Of a stretch of DNA of 64,000 bases, positions 35,541 through 47,490 are shown piece after piece. Numbering within the stretch: the first letter of the stretch is position 1; each line of letters opens with the position of its first letter. The position numbers and the translations under genes are program-made. The DNA comes from Annona cherimola (taxonomy: Eukaryota; Streptophyta; Magnoliopsida; Magnoliales; Annonaceae): NCBI GenBank assembly GCA_030490835.1, contig CM059972.1:49455452-49519451 (forward strand), given 5' to 3'. Below the pieces are notes generated by a model. It was not told the DNA's origin, did not search any database, and saw nothing but the letters and a program-made list of their open reading frames with translations.

Positions 35541-36570
35541 AATTGATAAGGAAAATTCAGAACGATCATAAACACACTATTATTTATTTATATACTATAC
35601 ATTATTTATAAGTAACATACATACAAAGGACTCACACATTACAGGACCCTTGACTCTCTCTCTCTCATTTTATCTATCATCTGTAGAACTCATTTCACAT
35701 ATCTCCATTTCTCTGTCCTCTTCCTCAGATGAGTCACTTATGTCTATAATTTCCAGTATTATAATATCACTGTCTTCTAGAGTTTCATCTTTCAGATACC
35801 TAAAAGGTACCTCAAGTCCCATTTCTCTCCTTTGTTCTTGTTCCTAGGAAATCTTTTATTCATGTTGTTGGATAGTAGTTATACTAGTACTATAGTAGAA
35901 TCGATAAATTCCATTGTACATGCGGTACCAGGTATATTTATGAGATGTCGAGCAAGGAATTAACCTCCAAAGATTTTGTGTTTACTTGTTTAGTTTAAGT
36001 TTCATGGACCGAGGCCCCCGAACTGGAATGATAATGAATCGCCCTTAACGATAGTGTCCAACAAAGGGTGTCATTTCTCTCTCATCCTATATTACTATAA
36101 ACTTAACATTCTCAGTCATCTACAAGAAGGGCTATAAATATTAATTTTTTATACATATACTTTTATAATACACATAGTTTGCTCACAAAAAGGAAAACAT
36201 ACAAATAAAAGAAAAACACAAATTTTTTATTTATCTACATATTATTTATAACTTTTGCCTTTGCCTTGATCTAAATATTCTACAACTTTATTGCAAACAT
36301 TACTTATGATTAGCGACCATCAGATCATCCTTTTTTATTTCTTCAAGTATTTTTTTGATCCCATTATTTCTACATTTTGCCTAGGTTCTCATGAAAATTT
36401 ACCGGAAGACCCCACTAAGGTGGCCTTAGTTGGGGGTGATAAGTCCTAGTTTTCTTAGCCGGAGGGTAGTCCAATTCTAACTTCCTCTTTTTCTCCATCT
36501 GTAAAATTCTAAAATTAGCTATTTATTTTAAAATTTTATTTATAAAATTTTACAATTTACTATAATCATT
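35541..36570 (-). other. Leader region of element G between primer site and gag
   Basis: This is AT-rich non-coding sequence between the gag start region and the primer site, as expected for a gypsy 5' leader. A CT microsatellite (TCTCTCTCTC) occurs near 35654. No supported ORF. Confidence 0.5.
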
Positions 36571-36582
36571 GCTCTGATACCT
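36571..36582 (-). other. Primer-binding site of element G
   Basis: The minus strand reads AGGTATCAGAGC, one base different from the initiator-Met primer site TGGTATCAGAGC. It lies a few bases inside the LTR boundary at 36590. Confidence 0.75.
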
Positions 36583-36589
36583 TCTACTT

Positions 36590-38070
36590 TGTAGTGCCCC
36601 GAACGCAGGGTACTACAAGAATTTCCTTACTCTAGAATCAATTTATGGCAAATTGCAAAATTTCATCTTAAATTTTTTTATATCGCAAGTTCATACAAGC
36701 ATTTTAATTTTATATTACAAGTATAAGGAAAATTATCTTAAATTATTAAAACCCTTACCTAATTACATTTTATATTTACGAAACTAAATAATGGAGATAA
36801 GTTTTTCCTTTCGTCGCACTTGGACCTGCCTCACCTGTGGCCTACATAGCTATATTTTAAAATTTTTGAAAGGAATGAGTATGTTACTCAGTAAGTAGGC
36901 ATATAAAATTTCAAACAATTTAAAGAAAATCTTACTTGCTTGCAGCTTAAAAACTTTACATGCTTAACAATGCATTGCATGAATCATATACATCATGCTT
37001 AACCCAGAGGGTACTTGAAACACCTCTAGCGCCACCCTTAAGACCCAAGGTTAAGTGACTAGGCTCAGTTTCCTCGGAAACATCACTTCTTGGCTCACCC
37101 CACAAGGTTACTTAATGCATTTCATATACACCATGGATCATGATCATTGCGAGGAAATATGCATGTCATCTAAAATAATTAAAAATTTTCATCACATGAT
37201 ACATAATTTAAATACATATCAAATATTTGTACAATTTCATAAAAAAACAATTCCAAAATAACATTTTTGAAAATGGAAAGCATAGCCTACATAGCCTACT
37301 TAGCTTTCACAATAATTAGAGAGTAAAACTCTCTTCTAAAATTTGTTTTCTTTTCGTTTTTCCTACAATTTAGAATATGAACATTAATATATATATATGT
37401 ATATATATATATCAGCTGTATATTATATCATATTGTTGACCTATGTATACTATCATTATTATTTAAAATAAAAAACTTGCAATTTTCATTAAAAATCTTA
37501 ACTATTTTACGATTACTACTATTATTATTATTCATTTATGTATTAATTAATATAAGAATTTATGATATACAAAAATTTCGTACGTGTGGAAGAGGGTTGG
37601 ACATGAGTTGAACTCAACTGATATGGAAAAGAGTCACCGTTCCTTACCATTGGGGTGGAACAAGTACATGTATAAAATCTTTGATTTTATATTTACATAT
37701 TTGAAATAAAGAGAGATTTGAAATAAAAATGAGGGCATAGTGCTTTGAAGTTATGACATATGGTTTGTAGTCTAAATCCCTAGCCATTACGGTTAACTTA
37801 TTTGTTGAGTGATCCTTGAGAATATTATATTATTTAAAGCATTTTTGAATTATTTCATCATTCATGAGGTGGGCATAATCAATGATTTATTTATATTTCG
37901 TTTAATATTCATATACACACTAATATCTTATTGTATATTTTATCACAAAAATAATATATATTTTTTAATTTAAGTTAGAACCTTAATCAAAGAAAAGAAA
38001 TAATAATAAGAATGAAATCTGTCTAAAATGTAATGACGGTATGTGTGTATATATATATATATTCTTCATA
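36590..38070 (-). repeat. Right (5') LTR of element G
   Basis: It starts (plus reading) TGTAGTGCCCCGAACG and matches the left LTR to the TATATA run near 38050. It keeps the blocks missing from the left copy, including one near 37040-37100 and about 750 bp at 37214-37968. Both are also present, reversed, in the LTR at 1-1189. The true right end of this LTR is not identified and may lie beyond 38070, up to the family-C LTR near 39370. Confidence 0.7.
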
Positions 38071-39369
38071 TATTAGTTCGGTCATATCATATAACTATTT
38101 TGTAATTTGTTTTAACAACTAATTTCATAAAAAAATTCTTTTAATTCAAAATCTATATAAAATTCAAAAACTTACCTTGAATGCCTTCAAATTTCCGGCC
38201 CTTTGTCTTCTCCTATATGTATATATTCTGCTGGTTTCTAATCTACTTTCTTTCTCTATTTTGTTGTTGTTGTTGGCCCGAATTCTCTTCAGAGTTTCAC
38301 CTATCCTAGCCCCTTTATATAATAATAGTTATAGGCAGTTTTTCAAATTTTATTTTATTTATTATTATTATTATTTTACCACAATCTTATTTTTTTTTAC
38401 CGCAATACGCAATTTGCCTATTGTTTCGCCCAACCAAACTATTACATCTGCTGGCTTCTCCTTTTCCTACCATGTTGATTCAGCTCATGTATATAAATAT
38501 ATAAATTCTCACCGCAACAATAGATTTGCCTGTCGTTGGGTCAAATCAAAATTTTACACGTGCTGGTTTTTCTTGATTCAGCCCTTGCTATACATTTATT
38601 CTTTTTTTTTCATTTTCAATTGGACCGGCCGTCGGTCCAATTGCAGTTTTTTTTAACGAACTGCATGTAATCTAAAATGATTTATTTAAAACTTTCAAAA
38701 AATGTTTTTTTCAAAATCTAATCCATCCACATTTTAAAGCACTCTACATTTATCGTTCATATTAAATTTTATATCAAAATGATTAATATAGGTTAAGATA
38801 TAAATATTCAAAACTAACTAATGAAACTCATTCAATTTCAGTTGTTTAAAATTTTTCTGTACATAATTTTCATAATCTAATCTATTCATAATGTAAAGTA
38901 TATTAAAATACACTTACCCATGAAATTTTATGCAAAATGAACCTATATAATTTACAATATATATTTAAACGTAGTATCCGACATTATTTTTTTAAAATCT
39001 AACTGGACCGTCCTTTGGTCTAGTTGGAGTTTTTTTTGTTTTGTTTTGTTTTGTTTTGGTCTTTTTTTAACTCTAACTAGACCGTCCTCTAGTCTAGTTG
39101 AGGTTTTAAAAAAAAAAAACACTTCAAATGAATATAAGCCGCTAATTGGAACTCCTAATTAGTATAATTTTTTTGATTTAGTTTTATTTTTCCAAAAGGT
39201 CCATGAATTTAAATAATTTTATTTGATGTATTTCAAAATTTCCCAATTCTTTCTTGAAAATTCATAAAAATTTATTTTCACACTTTATTGTTGTATTATA
39301 TATATATATACAATCATGCCTAATTGTACTACTCATTATAAATTTTGAAAATCAAGGATTAATTTACCT
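38071..39369. other. AT-rich stretch with three related hairpins, possibly the rest of the G LTR
   Basis: A 159-codon plus-strand ORF (38177-38656) is T-rich low-complexity sequence and not supported. The notable content is three similar inverted repeats followed by T- or A-runs. One is CAATTGGACCG / CGGTCCAATTG (arms 38617-38627 and 38633-38643). The second is AACTGGACC / GGTCTAGTT (39001-39025). The third is AACTAGAC / GTCTAGTT (39075-39099). A TTTTG microsatellite lies at about 39033-39058. Confidence 0.5.
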
Positions 39370-40345
39370 GATTCTATGCAGCCATCACAACACACATGCA
39401 TACCATCTCATACTCATCCTCAAATGCTCAAATTTTTTACCTCTTGACCTTCCCCGTACTTGTCTAAGGTTTGGGAAAACAAAACGTAAGTGGGAACTCA
39501 ATAAGCAAGCATTTTATCATCAAATAAGAATTTTCTTATAAAATATTTTCATAAACATCTTTTTCATATAAACCTTTTATATCCAAATGTCTGGGCTTTT
39601 CAAAGGCAATGCATATGCATGTATACCTTTTTAGGTAGTTCCCTTTGGTTCTTGTGTCAACATTTTTACATCCCAAGACATTTTTACATAAACTCATTTT
39701 GCCAATGGACTTTTTTAGCCCTAAAAACATTTTCCACATAAACCTTATTTTGCAATGGACATTTTTATGTCTTAAAATTCTTTCTACATAAACCCTTTTT
39801 GGCAATGAACATTTTTTTATGTCCTAAAATATTTTTCTTGTAATTCATTTTTCGTTACCCCATTTTGGGGCTTGTTTGAAACAAACAAGGGATATGCATG
39901 CAATCTTTTTCATGAATGCATTTGCATAGAAATCTTTTCATGTCAACCTTGATATTTACACTTTTCGTGTAAAACACCCTGTGTAAAACACCTTGTTTTT
40001 AGGGTGAACTTTTTCATTTAAGTTCATATACCCCATTTAAGATAATCTTTTTGCATAAATAATTTTATATTCCAACTTGTAGGTTTTTCAAAAGCAAAAC
40101 ATATGCAAATGCATTTCTCATTATCCAATAGGGACACTTACCAAATAATCATTCTACCTTTTGGAAGAGAATCCATCATATAACAACACGCTAGCCAGGC
40201 GGCTATTCCTGGAACTTGCTCCCATCTCAGGAAGGGTGCCGCTGGCCTCTGCCTTCCCTTAGCGACTTGGCCATATATAGAGTAGGCTTAGTCTATCAGC
40301 GACCGTCTCTACAATTGACCTATCCATTGTTCTGGTGCACCATAC
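39370..40345 (-). repeat. C2: family-C LTR, minus orientation, left segment
   Basis: It is similar to C1 from the 'ctaaggtttgggaaaac' region, then ACTCAATAAGCA (39496-39507) and the 'cgctagccaggcggctatt' block near 40188. The left terminus TGTGGCGCCCC is not found, so the start is truncated or diverged and my boundary is approximate. It contains a 50-bp tandem repeat (39661-39838) with CATAAAC at 39687, 39737 and 39787. It continues after Sirevirus B. Confidence 0.6.
39661..39838. repeat. Tandem repeat, about 50-bp unit, three or more copies
   Basis: The degenerate unit reads approximately 'acataaaccytttttgcaatg' then 'gacatttttatgtcctaaaa'. The anchor CATAAAC recurs at exact 50-bp steps (39687, 39737, 39787). 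It is not obvious in the sister LTR C1. Confidence 0.7.
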
Positions 40346-42233
40346 TGTTGGAAATATGTGGAAAATAAGCCAAGTCTATGTTTTGATGATTAACAAATCA
40401 ATTTGAATAAATTTTGCTTACTAACATGTTTGTGGAAATGACTTAAGGTTATAAATTATAAGAATATGAAGCATGGCAAGTCAAGTCGATTTCCAAGTCG
40501 ACTCGGGCTTCGATTTAGGCCAAGTCGATCCCCAAGTCGACTCAAGAAGCGACTTCAAGATGTCATGCCCTTCCAGAGTTGAAATCGAGAATGAGAGGTG
40601 CCGAAGTTGCATCCCAAGTCGACTCCGCTTGCGACTTGGGTGAAGTCGCAGACCAAGTCGACTCTAGCATCGACTTCGAAATGTCATTTCCTTCCAGAGT
40701 TGAAATCAAGAACGAGAACTGCCGAAGTCGCATCCCAAGTCGACTCCGCTTGCGACTTGAGGTGAAGTTGCAGACCAAGTCAACTCCAGTCACGACTTGG
40801 AGGCATCGTTTCTGTCCAGAGTTGAAATCAAGGAGCAGAGCTGCCGAAGTCGGAGACGAAGTCGACTCCGCATGCGACTTGGGTGAAGTTGCAGACCAAG
40901 TCGACTCCAGTATCGACTTCAGTTGGGCAGGGCAGAAACTTCAGAAGCCAAATCGGGGATTAGATCGATTTCAAGGTAGAACTTGAGTCAAGTTGAAGAT
41001 CAAGTCGACTTCGATGTTCGACTTGGAACATATGAAGACTAATCCCAGTCCAAAGAAAGCAAGATTCATGAATTCAACTATTCTAATCAAAATATGTTGG
41101 ACTTGTTCATGAATACAAAAGATTCAAGACTCAAGGACTCAAGGTTTGCAAATCATGGAGCTAAAGGACATCAAGCTAGAATGATAACACAGTGGTCCAA
41201 AGAGATATAAATCAAGGAAGAAACAACCAAACATGAAGAAACTCAAGCAAGCAAAGCATTCCAAGGATTTCAAGTTCGTCAAGCAAGCTGCCGAGGTGAA
41301 GTCGCACCCGAAGTCGACTCCACTTGCGACTTGGGTCAAGTCGAGGACTAAGTCGACCCAGACTAGAACTTAAAGAAGTTGCGAACAGGTGAAGTCGCAC
41401 CCAAAGTCGACTCCATCTGCGACTTGGGCGAAGTCGCACCCGAAGTCGACTACACCTGCGACTTGGGTCGCAACGGTCGAAAAATTTTCGAACGTTGGCG
41501 CATTAAATACGCGCCACCTACCTCCAAACGTTCGGATTCCCTCCATAATTATAAAAGGCATTCAATATGAACGAGGAGGGTAGCTGAGAATTCATTAAGT
41601 GAGCATAACTCCCATCTTTAAGAGCTTCGGTGATCAAGCCAATTTTTAGAAGAAGAACCTTGCTTCAAACTGGCAAGAGCTGCTTGCTGAATCTCTAAGC
41701 CTACACTACAAGTTCTTCTCTGCGCCAAATCTGCGTCTACACAACAGTAACGTGTAGAAACTTTCTTTTGTTATTTCTTGTTGTATTGAACTTGATTTAG
41801 TTTGGGTAACTAAGATCAAGTGTAAGCAAAGTAGTGTGTGATTAGAGTGGAACTCGTCACCTACTTGTGTTGTGGTTGTATATGCCCCCTAGAGCTAGAA
41901 TCTAGAAGAGAGCAGAGGCTCTAGTTGTATATGCCCCCTAGAGCTAGAATCTAGAAGAGAGTGGAAACTCTAATTGTATTCGCAGAATACATAGTGGAAC
42001 CCAAGTCACAAGGGATGTGAGCTTGGAAGAGTGGAGTAGGGAGGTTGCCCGAACCACTATAAAATCTTGTGTGTTCATTTTTGTTTCTGCTCTTTACATT
42101 ATTGCTCTCAATTTGTTTCTTCATAAAGGGGACTAGATTAATCCGGGGTAAAGTTTCTATTTAAGTTGTAAATTTGTAAATACCCAATTCACCCCTCCCC
42201 TCTTGGGTAATTGTCATTAACTCGGGACCAACA
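40346..42233 (+). repeat. Sirevirus B 5' LTR
   Basis: It is 1888 bp, TGTTGGAAATATGTGG...GGGACCAACA. The AAGTCGACT array runs from about 40490 to 41450, the nested hairpin is near 41488-41532 and TATAAAAG is at 41550-41557. A 49-bp tandem duplication (TGCCCCCTAGAGCT at 41883 and 41932) is present in both B LTRs but not in A. It belongs to a different subfamily from A (5' region ATGTGGAAAATAAGCC). Confidence 0.95.
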
Positions 42234-42235
42234 AG

Positions 42236-42247
42236 TGGTATCAGAGC
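42236..42247 (+). other. Primer-binding site of Sirevirus B (initiator Met tRNA)
   Basis: TGGTATCAGAGC lies two bases after the LTR and is identical to that of Sirevirus A. Confidence 0.95.
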
Positions 42248-42281
42248 AGGTCTTTGAGTTATACCAAAGAGATCTTTTGAT

Positions 42282-44123
42282 ATGGCATCCCAATCGACTT
42301 CCGTTCCCGCATTTGCCGAAGGCGAATCTTTTACTAGGCCACCATTGTTTGATGGGAACAATTTCGGCTATCGGAAGCTTCGTATGAAGCAACTCATCAT
42401 GGCTACAGATATGGATTCTTGGATTGCAATCCAAGACGGCGTAACTTTGTCTATTGATGAAAGAGCTTCCAAATGGACCGATGAGGAAGTAAAAACTGTT
42501 AAGATCAATGCTAAAGCTATGAACTCTCTATTTTGTGCTCTTACGGCTTCCGAATATGTTAAAGTATCCTGTTGTTTAACTGCCAAAGAGATATGAGATA
42601 CAGTAACATCTATTTATGAAGGAACTTCTCAAGTCCAAGGGACAAGGAGAAATATTTTGATTGGAGAATTGGAAAACTTTAGAATGCTAGAAACAGAAAA
42701 TATTTCTGAAATGTTTACTAGATTCTCTAAAATTACTATTCTGAATCTGAACAGGTTATGAAGATTCTAAGGGCGCTACCCGATTCATGGACTCCAAAAA
42801 TTACTGCAATAGAAGAAGCCAAAGACCTAAACATATTGAAGCTAGAAGATCTTATTAGCTCATTAATGTCACATGAGCTAATCAAGAAAAGAAACGAGGA
42901 TCAACACAAAGGCAAGAGAACCATTGCATTGAAAGCAACACATAACTCGGATGAGTCAACCTCCTCATCTCATAACGACGATGAAGACATTGCATTGTTG
43001 ACTCGGAAATTTCGAAAGTTCGTAAGGAGAGAAAAGAACTTCAAGGATCTCCAAGAGAGACCTCAAAAAGAGAAGAAGAAGGAGGCTACAAAGTGCTATA
43101 GATGCGGCGGTATGGGACATATGCAAGCTCAATGTCCTACACCCGAAGAGAAATCAAAGGATCAACAAGAAAGGAGGGAAAGACATGAAAGCAGAAAATT
43201 CCAAAGGCCAAAGGGAAGAGGAGTGTACGTGAACGAAGAAACTTCATCAACAAGTAGCTCCTCAACCGATGATTTTGATACGGCAAATTATGCAAGAATA
43301 TGCTGCATGGCGCGGTTTGAGCAAGAAGAAGATTTGTTGTGTTTGAACATAACAGAAGTTTTGGAAAAACAAACTACTTCAACAAAGTGCATAAGTAATG
43401 AAGAGGTAACTTTCAAATTTTTCCATTCTCAATCTAGTTTTCTTCTTTTCAAGAATGTCTCAAATGTGCTGAATTAGAAGAATTACAACATGCATATGAT
43501 TCATTATATGAGGAAATCAAAAAACTAGGAAATAAGTTATTATTAAAGAGATAACAATGCAATTCCATTATTATTGTAAATAGAAAACTAGCTGAAAGTA
43601 CATCAAAACTGAAAGATAAAAATGAATTGCTTTTGAAAGAAGTAGAGAAATTGAAAAAGTAGAATGAATCCTTAAATGAATCATTAGCTAAATTCTCTAA
43701 TTCAGGAGAAAATGTAAAAATATTACTGAACATGACCTCTCAAACAAATAAAAGAGGTCTTGGATACTCCACATTTGAGCAAAGAGAAAGTGGCAAATCG
43801 AATGTGCCAATACTTGGGAAAAATCAAACCAAAACTGCACCTATCTACAAGCCTAAAGGGAAATACACACGTGGACTAGAAGGCCAATTGTTGAATCAAT
43901 ACATACTTAGAGGCCTACTCCTAGATTACCAATGGCTTGCAATTTTTGCAATAAGATGGGTCGTAAAGTCTATAAGTGTAACTTTAAGAAATTATATGAT
44001 CATGGTGCAAAATTAGTTTGGGTTCCAAGAAACACAAGATTTGGGCTTTCAAAGATAGAACAACAAAGATTAAATCAGTTTACTAACCCAAATGGACCCA
44101 TAAAATGGGTACCAAAGAGATAA
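42282..44123 (+). pseudogene. gag: Sirevirus B gag, broken by stops and deletions
   Basis: It opens MASQSTSVPAFAEGESF. Breaks: TGA 42594-42596 in place of Trp; a 28-bp deletion near 42738; a 1-bp loss near 43435, after which translation stops at 43477; more stops near 43552 and 43660. The first zinc knuckle is intact here (CYRCGGMGHMQAQC, near 43094-43135). The second has lost its His (CNFCNKMGRKVYKC, near 43938). The frame ends at the same TAA as in A (44121-44123, after WVPKR). The coding pattern otherwise parallels A closely. Non-functional. Confidence 0.9.
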
Positions 44124-47100
44124 GATTTATTTGTTCATTTTTTAGATATGTTTCAAGGCAAAGGCAAGCAACATTTGGTTCATGGATAGTGGTTGCTCAA
44201 GGCATATGACTGGTGAAAGAAGTTTATTTCATAAACTCAAGCCTTGCAACGATGGAACTGTTGCCTTTGGAAATAATGAAAAAGGTAAAATCAAAGGTAA
44301 AGGAAATATTCATAGTATTTCAAATGCGTGTATGGAAGATTTTTTATTTGTTGAAGGACTCAATCATAATTTAATGAGTATTAGCCAATTATGTGACAAA
44401 GGATACAAGATTGTGTTTGAATCATCTATATGTAACGTATTTGATGGAGAACATATCATGTTTAGCGGAAAAAGACATGAAAATGTATATTTGGTTTCAC
44501 TTGATGAACTAGATGGTGAATGTCTAATGGCCATTGACAATGATCCATGGGTTTGGCATAAGAGGCTTGGATATGTAAATATGTCAAACATTAAAACCCT
44601 ATGGAAAAAGAATTTGGTAGAAGGATTACCAAAATTGAAATACGACAAAGATAAAATTTGCAAGGCATGTCAATTGTCAAAACAACCTAAAATGCCTTTC
44701 TCTACCAAAAAGGAGATTTCCACTACTAGGCCACTTGAATTGCTACACATGGATCTATATGGGTCATCCGATATTTTAACCATTGGTGGAAAGTAATATG
44801 TGTTTGTAATAGTTGATGATTTTTTAGGATTCACATGGGTAATTCTCTTAGCTAGCAAAGGTGAAGCCTTCTCTATGTTTGCAACTTTTGTCAATTTGGT
44901 ACAAAATGAAAAACAAAGTACTATTATGACCATAAGAAGTGATCATGATGGTGAATTTGAAAATAAACGATTCATAGAATTATGCAATGAAAAAGGAATT
45001 CATCACACATTTTCTGCACCAAGAACTCCACAACAAAATGGAGTGGTTGAAAGGAAAAATAAAACCATACAAGAGATGGCTAAAACAATGCTAAATGAGA
45101 GTAAATTATCCAAGAAATTCTAGGGTGAAGCTGTAAGTACAGCTTGCCATGTGTTGAACCGAGTTACCATTAGAGAAATTTTGAAAAAGACCCCATATGA
45201 GCTATGGAAAGGTAGAAAACCAAATATTTCATATTTTCATGCTTTTGGTTGCACATGTTATGTTTTGAATAATGAAAAAACCAACTTGGGAAAACTAGAT
45301 GCTAAGAGTGATGAGGCAATATTCTTTGGTTACTCATCAAATAGCAAAGCATATAGAGTCTTCAACAAAAGAAACCAAGTTGTAGAAGAATCAATACATG
45401 TTGTCTTTGATGAAACTAATCTTTGCTTCAAAAGAAAAGATGATTTAAGTAATGCAGATGATATAACAAGTAGCCTTGAAAAACTGCATGTGAAAAAGCA
45501 AGAAGATTCCATGGAGGAAAGGGTAAGTAAAGGTAATAATTCCTATAAATCTACAACTAACTTAAAGTTCAAACATGCCCATCCAATTGAGCAAGTTATA
45601 GGGAATGTCTATGAAGGTGTAAAGACTAAAAGGTCAAAACAAAATGTTTGTGGACAATACGCCTTTGTATCCAAAATTGAACCAACCACTATTGATCAAG
45701 CTCTTGATGATGAAAATTGGATCATAGCAATGCAAGAAGAGCTAAATCGATTTGAAAGAAACCAAGTTTGGCATCTTGTTCCAAGACCAAAAGATTGTAC
45801 TATCATTGGCACAAAGTGGGTCTTTAGGAACAAATTAGATGAAAGTGGACTTGTAGTGAGAAACAAAGCTAGACTTGTGGTAAAGAGATACTCACAAGAA
45901 AAAGGAATAGATTTTGAGGAATCCTATGCCCCGGTTGCTAGATTAGAAGTTATTCGCATCTTACTAGCTTTTGCATCTCACATGAACTTTAAATTATTTC
46001 AAATGGATGTTAAAAGTGCATTTTTGAATGGATATATAAATGAAGAGGTGTATGTTGAACAACCACCTGGATTTGAGGAGAAAGATCAATCTAAATTTGT
46101 ATACAAATTAACCAAAGCATTATATGGATTAAAACAAGCTCCAAGGGCTTGGTATGAAAGATTAAGTAAATTTTTGATTGATCATGACTTCTAAAAGGGA
46201 AAGGTAGACACCACTTTGTTTATCAAATATAAAGAAAAAGATATCTTGATTATTCAAATTTATGTTGATGACATTATTTTTGGTGCTACTAATGAGATTC
46301 TTTGTCAAGAATTTTCTGAGCTTATGCAGAAAGAATTTGAGATGAGTATAATGGGGGAGCTTAATTTCTTCCTTGGACTACAAATCAAGCAACTAAATGA
46401 AGGAATTTTCATCAACTAGTCCAAGTATATCAAAGAAATGTTGAAGAAGTTTGGCATGGAAAATAGCAAAGGGCAAACACGCCTATGAGCTCAACAATTA
46501 AAATTGACAAAGATGAGAAAGGAAAAACAATTGATTTAAAATTATATAGAAGCATGATAGGTTCTTTATTATATTTAACTGCTTCTAGGCCTGATATATT
46601 GTTTAGTGTGTGTATGTGCTCTAGATTTCAATCATGTCCAAAAGAATCACACTTGGTAGCTGTAAAAAGTATTTTCAGATATTTGGTAAACACTATCAAC
46701 ATAGGACTTTGGTATCCAAAGGGCTCTAATTTTGATCTAATCGGCTACTCGGATGCGGATTTTGCCGGTTACAAAGTAGATAGAAAAAGCACTAGTGGAA
46801 CATGTCAATTTCTTGGGAACATGTTGGTTTCATAGTTTTCAAGAAAACAAACTAGTATTGCTCTATCTACGGCGGAAGCCGAATACATTGCCGCCAGGAG
46901 CTGTTGTGCCCAATTGCTTTGGATGAAACAACAACTTAGGGATTATGGCATGGATTTTAAAGATATACCTATTAAATGTGATAATACAAGTTCATATGTT
47001 TAACTAAAATTCCAGTATTGCATTCTAGAACCAAACATATAGACCTTAGACATCATTTTATTAGAGAACATATAGAAAATCATGACATATGTTTGGAATA

Positions 47101-47203
47101 TGTAAGAACAGAAGATCAAATTGCAGATATATTCACTAAACCTCTAGCAAAAGAACCATTTTATAAAATTAGAAATGATATAGGAATGCTTGAATTAACT
47201 TAG
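44124..47203 (+). pseudogene. pol: Sirevirus B pol, broken by five stops and two frameshifts
   Basis: Same domain order as in A: protease MDSGCSRHMTG (44182), integrase zinc site and DDE region (44550-45070), reverse transcriptase with YVDD near 46261, RNase H with [12 protein letters not shown] near 46865, end at TAG/TAA region 47201-47203. Nonsense codons: TAA 44794, TAG 45121, TAA 46192, TAG 46417 and TAG 46833. Frameshifts: a 1-bp loss near 46470 and a deletion near 46993. The integrase motif SDHGGE reads SDHDGE. Several stops are C-to-T or G-to-A changes, as expected after methylation. Not functional. Confidence 0.92.
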
Positions 47204-47490
47204 CAAAGCACAAACTGAGGGGGAGCACAGGTTCAGGAGGAGCAACCCCACCATTCTCATAAAATTTTACCCACTCTATCTCAATTTTTTGATACATTGA
47301 CAAAAAGGGGGAGAAGAGATCGTGATTTGAGTCTAAGTTTTTATGACTGATTTTAAGTTTTTTGTTTGAATGTTTTTTGATTGTTTGCATGAGTATGTTA
47401 AAAACTTCAAAATGCAAAATTGGCATGTTTTTAAGACATTGAAAGGTATACACTCAAATCAATTTTGTCAATCATCAAAAAGGGGGAGAT
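47204..47490 (+). other. Post-pol spacer of Sirevirus B with three purine tracts, no ORF3
   Basis: Only 287 bp separate pol from the 3' LTR, against 2.3 kb in A. Purine tracts: CTGAGGGGGAGCAC near 47216, then AAAAAGGGGGAGA at 47302-47314 and 47477-47489. The text around 47208-47225 resembles codons about 355-365 of A's ORF3, and the text near 47270-47320 resembles the end of A's ORF3. Confidence 0.75.

Larger units (their letters stand above)
12910..38070 (-). mobile_element. Element G: Tekay-like Ty3/gypsy retrotransposon, minus strand, heavily invaded
   Basis: The order on the minus strand is: LTR (36590 rightwards), Met-type primer site (36571-36582), gag (35540-33857), protease to RNase H (22914-20990), LTR (20830-12910). 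Both LTRs share the end TGTAGYGCCCCGA (plus-strand reading). The motifs FIDDILIYS and [17 protein letters not shown] suggest the Tekay/Del chromovirus branch. No integrase or chromodomain text is found between RNase H and the left LTR, so that part is deleted. Four later insertions split it: a family-C LTR (13130-20401), Sirevirus A (22915-33856), a TRIM (34507-34943) and, within the C LTR, the Sirevirus LTR cluster. The right limit is uncertain; similarity between the two LTRs can be followed to about 38070. Confidence 0.7.

Noticed and set aside
38177..38656. 159-codon ORF rich in Phe, Tyr and Leu
   Set aside because: The DNA is T-rich low-complexity LTR-like sequence; the hydrophobicity follows from composition and there is no family resemblance.
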